This document shows positions 53,971 through 64,000 of a stretch of 64,000 bases of DNA, in pieces; within the stretch, counting starts at the first letter, position 1; each line of letters begins with the position of its first letter. Origin of the DNA: Eudorina sp. 2006-703-Eu-15 (taxonomy: Eukaryota > Chlorophyta > Chlorophyceae > Chlamydomonadales > Volvocaceae); NCBI GenBank assembly GCA_003117195.1, contig BDSI01000145.1:124001-188000 (forward strand), written 5' to 3'. The translations under genes and the position numbers were made by a program. A model generated the notes under the pieces. The model saw only the letters and a list, made by a program, of their open reading frames with translations. It did not search any database and was not told the DNA's origin.

Positions 53971-56246
53971 TATTATGTACTGACCTTGCCTTGCACCGCC
54001 CTTTCCGCCCTTTCCGCCCCTTCCGTCCCGCTCGCCCCTACTGCACTGCAGCCTTACTAGATCGTGGTCATCGACTACATCGACTTCATCGACTTCGCCG
54101 CCACCTGCTGCTGCCGGACGATTTCCACCGAACACGACGCTTCCACCGATATCGGGACCGACAAGGCAAGTCAAGGATCCCAGTTCGTTGTAACGCGCGT
54201 CGTGGTCTTCTTCAGGCTTGGGGCTCTGTTATTGGTCCGTTGGTTAATGTTCGTGTGTGGATACTCCCCGGTGGTAGCGTCGTAGTGGCTCAGCAAGCCT
54301 TACCGCCCCTGCCCCCTTAATGCAAGCTGGGGTTTGCCCAGCGTATTACTATGAATATTAACAATACTATTAGACTTAAGCTCTTTAAGTGGGAGCGGCA
54401 GCAGGCGGGAGCGCGCAGGCAGGTTACGAGTATCCTGGAGCGGGTAGAGTGTTCTATCTGATCGCTCGCTCGTTCATGCATGCATCTGGTATATATATAC
54501 ATACATACGTCCATAGTCTTGAAGACCATGTATATAATGTATATACGGACAATCCGTACAATACACGGTCGGTGTTTGTACACGAGTTTGTACACCGATA
54601 AACCCGGACCATCTATCTATCGCTAGGCGGTGCAGATGTATATAGACGACCCACAAGCAAGGACAGCTAGACTGATATGAACGAGTTAACATGTGAGTGG
54701 AACGAAAATGATACCAAAATCACGAGCTGCAACCGCAGATCGCCTAATGGCGAACTGGAATTTCTCATTACTCTATTATTTGTCCCTTGGGTCGGCCTAG
54801 TTGGCCTGCCCGTGGGATGGCCCGTTGTGTGAGTTCGTTGGCTCGCCCGTGGCTGGGATAGCCCATGGCTGGATTATTGCGTTGCCGGTGTGCGGGCTGG
54901 CCGCTGCAAAGGTAGGTTGGCTCGTGGGTCGGCATACATGCATCCAGCAGCGACACACCCCCTTGACCTTGCTATTCACTGGATGTATGTGTGTATGCAC
55001 ACTGTGCATACCCTGCGTGATGTCCTGCTGGTTGGCTTGCTGGACACACCCAGCTCATATTTGTGTGTATATATAGTTCATGATATTTGGACAGAGTAGA
55101 CAGAGCTGTCGTGTAGGGTCGGTCGTTCCTTGTAGGGTCCATCCGGTCGTTCCATACATACGGGCCGTATCTATCATTACAATGCGTCACAAACGAGCGC
55201 CAAATGATATGATTATCATCATGACGTGCCATGTTTGCACCAAATGTTCGACGGTGCCCACATGCAAGACAACAGTCGCGATTGCTCGATCCCAACCTAC
55301 GTAGTCAAATATCTCTGAACCAATCCCCTGCCGCCGCCCGCAAGCCACGCGGCACACAATTCACGCACTGTATGTGCAGCCTGCTGGTAACGTAGGTGTG
55401 AGGTGCTTCGTCTCGCTGTGTCGTGTGCCAGAATTAGATGCTCACGTACGTATTGCCTCGCTCCTAGGTAGGACACAGGCTTGCTATCTTAAGAACCAAA
55501 GTTCGAACGGCCAAAAAAAGTTCAAAATCGTAGAACTGACTCTGCAGTCAGGTTCTGACGGTATAAGAACTAATTCGCATACAACTGAAACCATGTTCTG
55601 ACCATTGAAAGAACTTAAATACACTCTCAGGTCGAAAAGATCTAAGGGTACGGGTTCGATTCTGATCGCCATCGGTGATGCATTGGTGCCCGTGGGTGTG
55701 GTGACAAGAAGGTGACAAGAAGGTTTGGAGCTGCCGCAGCAGAAAAGATCTGACCATCCATCGAACTTTCCTGCGCGTTTGAGAGGTACATACCTAAGCT
55801 TGTAGAACCTCCCGCCAAGGAAGATAGCAAGCCTGGTAGGACAGCATGTAATTCGTCGCACAGCTGCGCGTGAGGAATTCCAACCTTGCTGAATTGTCGT
55901 GCGTGTTGCACATGGTATGCAGATGCATGCATATGTGTATGACAGCCGCTGTGAAGACACTGCCCGTGAAGATGCGTGTGACACTTACCCGGCTGCGCAT
56001 GCATGCAGGCCCGCACGATGTATGCATGTAGTACTGGAACAAGCACGAACATTCATGTCGAACCGCCGCAAAAGATGGCTCACTTCTGAAGGCCAATAAT
56101 ATCGCTACCCCGCCCCCACCTATCTAAGCTGTATTTAATGAAGGACATCTGTACGTGCATGCATGCATGGGTTGACTCGCTGTCAACCTGGAAAAGATGA
56201 AGTTGATCAGCGTAACGTGTAGGTTTCATATGCCCGTTCACTTACC

Positions 56247-56310
56247 ATATGGATATGTAACTGATGGTGTGATGCATGCATGCATCACACCATCAGTTAC
56301 ATATCCATAT
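56247..56310. repeat. Perfect 64-bp palindrome
   Basis: Left arm ATATGGATATGTAACTGATG... and right arm ...CATCAGTTACATATCCATAT are exact reverse complements over the full 64 bp, centred at 56,278/56,279 on TGCA repeats. There is no spacer. As DNA it could extrude a cruciform; as RNA it would be a 30-bp perfect hairpin with a TGCA loop. No coding context. Confidence 0.97.
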
Positions 56311-56611
56311 TTCATATTGATCGACATAGCTTGCTGTATCATTCATTCATTCCCCCCTTACTTGCCAAATTCATCATTCTTGTATATGCAGACGGGCGAA
56401 TCGCGGGCCAGCTCGACATTCTAGACTTGCACCCGGCAGCTATGATACGCTTCCTGTGAACGCGGCGCCCCCCCCCGTGGGTGCGCCCCCCCCGGGGGGC
56501 CCCCGCATCTACATCAAAACGGAAGGCTACGAACAGGGTTGTGCATGTAGTGCCTGATTATGATGACTTTACCAAACAGATTGGGGACCCCCCAAGCCCC
56601 GCCGCCGATCG

Positions 56612-56696
56612 TGTGACGCTGGGTTACAGTATAAGACCCTAACAATGACCCTGCGTGCACAGCATCTCGAGAAGCCTTTGGCCGCGCTGTGTTACA
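56612..56696 (+). repeat. Short element with TGTGACGC / TGTTACA ends, copy 2
   Basis: Partner of 40,385-40,456: shares ACGCTGGGTTACAGTATAAG and CTCGAGAAGCCTTTGGCCGC. It is slightly longer through a GACCCTGCGTGCACAG insertion. Confidence 0.62.
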
Positions 56697-58304
56697 GATC
56701 CGGCAGCCCCTCAGACAGTAAGGGCTGCCTGGTTACAACAGTCATCCATCCACGCAAGCAAATCTGGTACAGCGGACAAATCCTGAATACCTGACGATGA
56801 GTTCCTGACAGACTCGCTCGCCGCATTTTCACGCCGGTCAGACCCCTATCCGATAAGTCCGTATTGCTAGGGTGCTAACGCCCGCCGCCTACCTCACCAA
56901 CCCGGCACGCACGCACCGACATCCCCTAGCAACCCCTCGCTGAAACATGAATGGCCTGTGAGCTGGGGATCAGTCCAACATTGCTTGACGGATTGTGCTG
57001 TATGCGGCATATGTGCCGACGGACGGACGGATGGATGGACAGATTTGGCGCTGTGTCTCCACACTCTGCTGGCAAGTAAAGCGAGCGAGCTTATGGACGT
57101 GCATGATGGCCATAGCACGGTGTTCCACGTGTTCATTGCCGGCGGGGAATGTTCGTATCCTCTTCATTGCGTGCTAGATGTCGCCGTATGTGGCTAGGTT
57201 TGTGCATGCTTGCGGAGGTGCTGTATACGTATGCAACTTCAGAGTTTGTCAGCCCTGCTGTGATTAAACATTGACGTGACAGATAGAGTCTGTCGTTGCT
57301 GGCTTGCTTGATGAGTTGACGTAGTTGACGAATCGAATGTTATAGCGGGCCCCACGCACAAAGAGGTCATCGTGACCTAGCTACGTAGCGACGTCGCGAA
57401 GTCCCTGCACAGGGCAGAACATACAGCGAGGCACATGCACCCGCACGACGACGTATATCGCAGTAGTGAAAGGCGGACCAGCTCGAGTCGCCGTCGCTCG
57501 AGTCGCGTCTGTCGGTCTTGGCAGTTGTAAGTGCGGAAATCAATACCTCGCTGAAGACAAGACGGCGGGTGTACGCCGCGCGCGCTAGACGGGTGGTGCG
57601 CGGGACACATGTGTATGTGAATGCACGATCACTTGGTGATGCGCGGCTTGGAAAAGTGGCGTGCGGCACGTCGTCGGCACTGACGCCAAACGGTTGAGGG
57701 TGGTTCATTTCCATTTCGGGTGCGTGGTCCGTTTCCATTCTGTGTTTCGGTTTGACGATTTTGGTGCATACTCGGCGGCTACAGGAATGCTCGGGCGGGC
57801 GCATTCCCTTGCAGCAGCAGGAGCGTGTGATATCCATACTACGTACGTACTGTCTGTCCTTATTGCTGTAGTTTTGTGCATTTTAAGCGTTCCATTATCG
57901 TGCACACACGCACCGAATCACCGCTGGGACGACGGGATAAGGGGAACCGAGCTACCGACGGACCCGAGGGCATGTGGCTTACGGAGTAACATGCCGTTTT
58001 CACAGCTCATGATCAGGTCTGCAGTCATGTCCCAGCTAGCCCGAGTTGTGAGTGTGTCAAGGGCGCTACACTAGCCACACGGCAGGTTGAGCGGACACCG
58101 GTGTAACAATGAGTATCAAGGGCGCAAGTGTGTCATACCGTGTATACCACGTGTGTCGATCGTATACATGGCGCGGGTTTCAAGATTATAGCTCCCTGTC
58201 GTCCTGCTGTCTGTCAAGGCAAGGTATGGGGCCGGAAGAAATCTTCCTTGGCAAGCAACTCGCTAGTGACCCTGCTCGACATATTGAGCCCGCTTGCATG
58301 CTCC

Positions 58305-58605
58305 GTGGACAACTAACCTTCCGCCGCCGCCAGAGCACTCGCTCGCCCGTCCGCTGTCGCCCACGCACGGACCTTCCCAACGCGTCTGTCTGTTGTTCGT
58401 TGTCCCTGTTCGCAAATCAACCGCGGTTCCCGCTAGTAAACTCCGACGACGCAACCTCGTCATATCAGCTGCCCGTAGTTAGAGAGCCAGGGCAAGGTCC
58501 GTCCGCCCGGCTCCATATTCGCCGCCGACCCGCCCGCCCGCCAATAGCATCGATGGATGCATGGGATGGTGAGTTGTGACACAGCGGTCCTCGGGATGGA
58601 CAGCT
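58305..58605 (+). repeat. Direct duplication, copy A (copy B at 58,977-59,305)
   Basis: Both copies share the GCCAGAGCACTCG block, GACGACGCAACCTCGTCAT, CAGCTGCCCGTAG, CCCGGCTCCAT and TAGCATCGATGGATG, then CACAGCGG...GTCCTCG. Spacing is about 672 bp. Both lie between the gene at 59,371 and the palindrome. No protein product is supported. Confidence 0.8.
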
Positions 58606-58896
58606 GAGCACAACCGCTGGGAACCTGCGAGGCACTTCCCGTTACTCCTGATCTGCACCCGGAACTCAAAGCTGTTCGCGCACGCACAGGCAAAGCAGTC
58701 AGCAGCGAGGACGCTTCCGCTGGCTGGAGGGGGGATAGTTGTATTGTCGTAACCTTGCATGCATGGCTAACAACGATCTTAAACTACAATGACATCAAAT
58801 TGTAATAAACCTATTGTAAAACGTGTGGTCATGACTTCGATCACAACAGCCATGCATGCATGGTGGCTGGCGCAGTTTCGTTTATGCAATGTATGG

Positions 58897-58965
58897 TGAG
58901 GAAGCTTTGGCTGTCACCGATGTCCCGCCCGCGGGTCCGCTGTAACATCCTTCATAATAACATTG
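58897..58965 (+). repeat. Dispersed short repeat, copy 3
   Basis: GCTGTCACCGATGTCCCG...CGCGGGTCCGCTGTAACATCC, close to 7,536-7,620. It lies just before copy B of the local duplication. Confidence 0.6.
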
Positions 58966-59370
58966 AGCTCCGTACGTGGACAACCCTCTCCGCCCGCCAG
59001 AGCACTCGTCCGTCCGTCCGCCATCGCCCATGGACCTACCCAGACGCGTCCGTCTGTCGTTCCTTGTCCCTGTTCGTCCCCGACCTCGTAAAGTCCGACG
59101 ACGCAACCTCGTCATGTCAGCTGCCCGTAGCTTGAGAGCGAGGGCGGGCAAGGTCGGCCGGCCCGGCTCCATTTGCCCCCCGCCCGCCCGCCCATATAGC
59201 ATCGATGGATGGATGCGTGGGAATGAAGGTTCATTGATTGTTTGATTGTGATGCCGCAATAATCCAATTCCACACAGCGGTAGGTCCTCGAGATGGACAG
59301 CAGGTACATGTATGCCCCTCAAAGAGGCGGCACGCACACCCTGGATGGTAGTGACACTCATCCGTCATCA

Positions 59371-62300
59371 TCAAATGTCCGCCACCGCCGCCCGCTGCGC
59401 CTGGATCTTGTCCATCATGCGCCGGAGCACCCGGTCCCGCCGCCGGATGGCCACCACCTGCATACCGTAGGCATATGCGTGCATCCGCGGTACGTACATA
59501 CATCCGCGTGCACAGCACCGTTGGGAAGGTGTGTTTTGACGTGGTTCGTTCGGATCAAGTAGATGCCCCGGTGGTTGGGTCCATGCATGTACTGTCCACC
59601 AGTTGCGAGGTCACGAGCGACTTCGTTCAGGCTCAGGTGGTCAGCGAGCACTTCAACAGCTGGGTTGTCATATCCGAGAACGACCAATGACGTATTTCAG
59701 ATAAAGGCATGTGCTAAAAACCCCGCCATGTGCAATGAAGCGCTGCTTGGAGGGAGGAACAGAAGCCCCTTTCATTCGATGCACCGACGGAACCGACCCG
59801 CGGGTCACTGGGCGGGTAGTTCTTGATGACCTCCAGCTCCGCAGCCGGGCGGGGCAGCTCCTGGACGAACAGGGTGGCCACTCGGGAGACGGCGGGGGAG
59901 GGCAGCCGGGGCCGGAGCGGCTGGGCGGGGTCCGGCTGCGTCACCTGCTCGAGGGGGGAGGGGGGGCAGGGACGACGGGGTAATAAGGTAGGTTATCAGG
60001 TAGGTTGGTCAGCATTTAGGCAGACCAGAACACGAGCGGGCTACCAATGGGCCGGGAAGGATTCAATTTTCTCGAAGGGCAGCTAAGGCGTCTCCTCTGC
60101 AGGCCATCAACCAAATTGGTGGTTAGACCCGCGGCCGTCCATCCGGTATGTCCCTCCGCTCCCTCCCTCCTTTCCCTACCGCACGCGTGCCCGTTCGTTC
60201 TTCCTCTGTACGCCTTCTCCCCCCTTCTGTCCCCCTCTTCTCTCCCTTCCTCTCCCCTCCTTCGTCCTCTCCCTCCTCTCCCTCCTCACCCCTCCTCCCC
60301 TCCCCTCCCCTCCTTCCCCCGTCACACGGCACACCTGCGCATCCCTCCTGGCGGTCATCCAGCCCCAGGCGGCCGCGGGCGGGTGGGCGGCGGTGGCCCT
60401 CCGCCGCAGCAGCGCCAGGTCGTCCGCCGAGTAGCGCAGGTAGAGGGCGGGGCCCTCGTCGCCCACCGCGGACAGCAAGCGGTAGGCCGGGTCGGCGCCT
60501 GCTGATAGGCGGGGGGGCGGGGGGGGGGGGGGGCAGCCAGGAGCCACATACACCCGGGCGGAGATCATTACGCTCCACGTGTTCATCAGGTGCGGGCAGG
60601 TCGACTGCGGCTGCGGCATTCAGGCATCTGCTGTCCAGCCTCGTGCCGTCCGGATACAGGTCAGCACTGAACCCACGATGCATGCCCAGAGCGAGACGGA
60701 ACCCCAAAATGAAGCCGGGAGGAGGCCCACGACCCCGTCACGCTGACCCCACTGGACCCCATTTGAGGTATACCCACCTGTCCGCGGCTGCCCCAGGAGC
60801 CCCGCGCACAAGCCCCTCAACCCCGCCGCCCCCCCCCCACACACACACACACACATACACACAAACATGGATGGGCTTCTTATTAAACACACAAACCCAC
60901 ACAGACACACGCCCCATGCCCACCTGGCCGCTCCCAGCGCCCCTCTCCCCGTCCGAAGGGCTGCCGGGTGGGGCTGTCCCGCGAGTGCCGCCGGGGCCGC
61001 CAGCCGGGGGGCAGCCGGGGGTGCAGCAGCAGCACGTTGCCCGCGTCGGGGTCGGCGGGGAGGGCCCCCGGGGGCAGACCGCTGCGGGGCGCGTCGGCGG
61101 CGCGGCCAAAGTCGATGGCGGGCGCGGAGCGCTGAACCTGCAATGGTGGTGTGGGGGGTATGGGAAATCGGCAGACATCTCAAACTGCGCTGCTGCCAGA
61201 GCGACGGTTCGACTGGAAATAAATTGGTACAGTACCATAGATCGCCAGCGACGACGACGGTGCAGGTGTCGGTGGTGTGGGGGGTTCGCAAGTTATTGAA
61301 TTGACGTGTGTGTCTACAGATAGATGCGCGCCGGGAGGGAGGGGACGGGGCAGTGCGGCGCAGCAGCCAAGGGCTGTGAACCCGACTGCCCCGCCCTCCA
61401 GGTGTCCATCCGGGAGGGGTCGCCGGGGAGATGCGCCCCTTCTTCCCGTTGGGGTCAAGACCCTGCCCTGCGTGTGGGGACGCGCGGCCTCGTACCGCTA
61501 GCCAAGGTGGTCGAGTGCCGCTCCCGGATAGAAAGGCCCAGAGGGCCCAGCCGGGGGCAAAAAAAGCCAATGGGACTCCTGGGAACGAGGATGGACGACT
61601 GCACGCTATCTAACACCACCCCCCAGCACAACGGCACCACCAAGGCGGCACCCCCCCCTTCCCGCACCCGCAACACACCATTACCACAGCCCGCGACAGT
61701 CACAACCTCCCACACACCACCACCGTCGACCCCACCCCATTGGCGCCAAGCCCCCACGCACCAGGCGGTACTTGACTCGGTACGTGCCGGCGTCCAGGTC
61801 ACCTGTGGGGTTCTCACCGACCCGCGGGTCACCTCTCAGCGCCTGCTGCCGACCGATCTGCCGAGAGAGCGGCACCGCCAGAGGGGCCACCAGGTGCGGT
61901 CGTACGGCATCCAACCTGCGGGGGCGGGTCGGCACCGACCGTCGTCACGTGGCGGCAGGGTAGGCTTGCTTACTAGTGGTCAGAGCACACGACGTCACAG
62001 AACCGGATTCGCTTCTTCTATCACTGACGACGAAGAATCTGGCAGGTTAGGCTGAGTAGTGCATGCGGATCCACCCCCCTTACCAATGTCGCGGACTCCG
62101 CTCTATTTTTAACATCCTCTCCTGCTCTCGCTCTCCGTCTCCCACGGCCGCCCAACCTCGTACCCATCGTCATCCACAAACCCCTGGCCCCCCTTACGGT
62201 TGGCGCTGTTCATCGGTGCCTCGTACTTCGCTGTTACCCCCCTTTCTTACTTAGTTTTCACCGTACGACAATGGCTAGACAGTTAGGGTACACGACGGCC

Positions 62301-63747
62301 GCCGCTCAACAAGAATCACTCCAGCCCTTATCGAGGTTGTACATACGATACAGCGGCTAAGTCCAGACTCTTCCCCAGCAGCCCCACTCCTCCCCATTCT
62401 CCCAATCTACCGTATTCTGCCCTTCCGCCATATCTCTCCTTGCCTCCCAAGTCGCTGTACCTCGCCGCCCTCATCCCCCCCTCCCTCCGCGCCCTTACTT
62501 GGGCCGGTAGTCGAGCCAGGCCGTGAGGTCGCGGTCGGGTCCGCCGCCATGAGGCCCATCGTCGTCCCCGTGACCCCGCCCCAGCGCCAGGTTGGGCGCC
62601 CGGGGCGGCTGGCGGCGCAGGCGGTCCAGGGCGGCCAGCGGGTCCAGATCCGGGAGCCGCTGCCCGTCCAGATCCACTGGGAGGAGGAAGGGGGGGGAGG
62701 GGAGGAAAGGCGAGGGGGGGTTCTTTGTTGAATGGTGAGAAAACAAGGGAAGCAAAGGGGGACGTGGGCCGTGGCGGAGGGAGAGGAAGAGAGGGCGTCG
62801 CTGTGGCTGTTGCTCCGGTGCTCCTTCGCGGCTTCGCCGGTGTCTTGGCACATGAGGGAGAAAATATCGGCCGGGCCGGGAACGAACCACTCTTAGGTCG
62901 CAGGGAGTAATTTGGGTCACTGTTGGGCGCCAGTCACCTGCACGCACGCGCCACAGGGGCCATGTACATGTGCGGCAACACATGCGAGGTGAAGTGATCT
63001 TTCGGGCGAAGGGTGCACCCCAGGCACAGTTCCAATATGCGCCCTTGCGACATTTCATGTTTGCACCGGCGTGTGGCGAGCGGCTCGCCAAATTGCCTGA
63101 ATTCTCCAAGCGTCTTCCCATCCCGTCTCCCTATGTATCCACGCCATCCAAACCTCACCTCCTGCCCCACCTACCGCCGATCGGCAGCCGTGGTACCTTC
63201 CTCAGGCAACCGCACGATTGCTGATTATACTTCTGACACACAGAAAGAAAGCCCTCTACACACAGTCCCCCATCAATGCATGGAATGCATGGAGCCATTG
63301 ACCCATCCCGAGCGACGTCCCGCCCGACGCCCCCAATAATTCACAGCAGCACACCAGGCACCTTTCTCGGGCGGCAGCCGCGGCGGCGCGCGTGCAAAGT
63401 CCGGTGCGCCCGGCGCCCTCCTGAAACCCGCCAGCTGCGTCAGCGCCACGTCCTCCGGCCCCAGCATCCCAACCGTACGACTGTACGGCGCAACCACCGG
63501 GTCGATACCCTCCGGCCAGGCCATAGGCGGATCCCGGCCGGGTCGGGTCCTGAATTCCAGCGGCCCGGGCGGCCGCCGGCGCAGCAGCCCCAACCCGGGG
63601 TCGATGTCGTACACGGCGTCCATGTACGGCAGGTCCGCCGCCGCCGCGCCGTCGGCGTGTTCGGGCGGGATGAGGGCCGCTGTTGGCCGCGGCCGCACGA
63701 AGTCGCGAGCGGCCTCTGGGGACAGCACCAGTCGGTTGCCCTCCATG
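59371..63747 (-). CDS. Protein of unknown function with Y...F-x-R...GR repeats
   Basis: Phase-consistent exons in coding order: 63749-63362 (likely start ATG at 63747, MEGNRLVLSPEAARDF), 62676-62499, 61915-61762, 61137-60924, 60501-60335, 59944-59808 or -59798, then one or two poorly resolved exons ending at TGA 59371-59373 (VVAIRRRDRVLRRMMDKIQA). A motif recurs about three times: YDIDPGLGLLRRRPPGP then LEFRTRPGR; YRPKLDAVRPHLVAP then LAVPLSRQIGR; YRVKYRLVQRSAPAIDFGRA. Tyr, a Pro-containing linker, an aromatic or aliphatic residue, Arg, then Gly-Arg or equivalent resembles sperm-tail PG-rich/axonemal repeats, but only loosely. The protein is Pro/Arg-rich and lacks a signal peptide. The junction after the 59944 exon is unclear because both strands stay open around 59,415-59,690. 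Confidence 0.68.
60838..60858. repeat. (AC)n microsatellite
   Basis: Short AC run in an intron of the preceding gene, followed by GGGCTTCTTATTAAACACAC, a motif also present after a CA run in the lipase gene (about 13,903). Confidence 0.85.
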
Positions 63748-64000
63748 GCCTGATGGGGCCGTACAGGCATATGGCAGTACATGGCAGTACAAGTACGGCA
63801 TGGCATGACAAGAACTGGCTTTTGGCCATAGCGGCAAGTCGCCGACAAGGACACCTCGGTAGCTGGCTACCCCTAAGGGTACACTGAAAGCAGCGCCTTC
63901 CGTCGGAGCCCATCCGAACTCACCTAGCGACCCTCCTATCCTGGACAGCTACCATTTGCATGGTGAAGGCATACAAACATGCCTGCAAACCCTGACACCC

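Larger units (their letters stand above)
53971..59370. other. Region without a supported gene
   Basis: It contains a 64-bp perfect palindrome (56,247-56,310), a small MITE-like repeat (56,612-56,696), a dispersed repeat copy (58,897-58,965), and a direct duplication (58,305-58,605 / 58,977-59,305). Long open frames such as 55,484-55,984 (-), 57,367-57,837 (-) and 57,661-58,074 (+) overlap antisense and show no domain or splice partners. Confidence 0.45.

Overview
This is an intron-rich nuclear window from a eukaryote, most likely a microalga (green lineage favoured, not proven). Reasons: genes split into many short exons with GT-AG (and one GC-AG) introns of roughly 100-4,300 bp, mixed base composition, many micro- and minisatellites, and one exon per ankyrin repeat. 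There are no bacterial operons, ribosome binding sites, CRISPR arrays or rRNA genes. Gene models below were built by hand from reading frame, splice-site sequence and intron phase; no database search was possible.

Layout. (1) 2,323-5,809 (+): an 11-exon gene for a small secreted, very heavily N-glycosylated protein of unknown family. (2) 9,588-18,941 (-): a 12-exon C2 domain + class-3 lipase gene, convergent with (1); its first exon(s) upstream were not found. Its introns hold a 13-copy minisatellite, a hAT-type miniature element with a perfect 8-bp target duplication, and two tandem duplications that copy a splice donor in frame. (3) 23,952-49,748 (+): one phase-consistent chain of about 24 exons encoding a protein of about 2,080 residues: N-terminal helical region, NB-ARC nucleotide-binding and winged-helix region, ankyrin repeats, a HET/TIR-like domain, and more ankyrin repeats to a stop codon. 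This looks like an NLR-type immune or self-recognition receptor. Its Walker A, Walker B and MHD positions are degenerate, and it has one reading-frame break inside the HET exon. Nearly every long intron of this gene carries a transposable element or repeat. (4) 50,228-53,970: a nest of head-to-tail non-autonomous elements with hairpin ends inserted in T-runs (Helitron-like). One of them carries a copied piece of gene (5). (5) 59,371-63,747 (-): a multi-exon gene of unknown function with a repeated Tyr...Phe/Leu-x-Arg...Gly-Arg motif loosely like axonemal 'PG-rich' repeat proteins.

The most interesting object is gene (3): a possible algal NLR whose ankyrin array grew by duplication of exon-plus-intron units, and which joins an NB-ARC module to a HET/TIR-like module. 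Next is the transposon nest that copied a gene fragment from 13 kb away. Stretches without supportable genes (1-2,322; 5,810-9,587; 18,942-23,951; 53,971-59,370) consist of short repeats and unassigned sequence.
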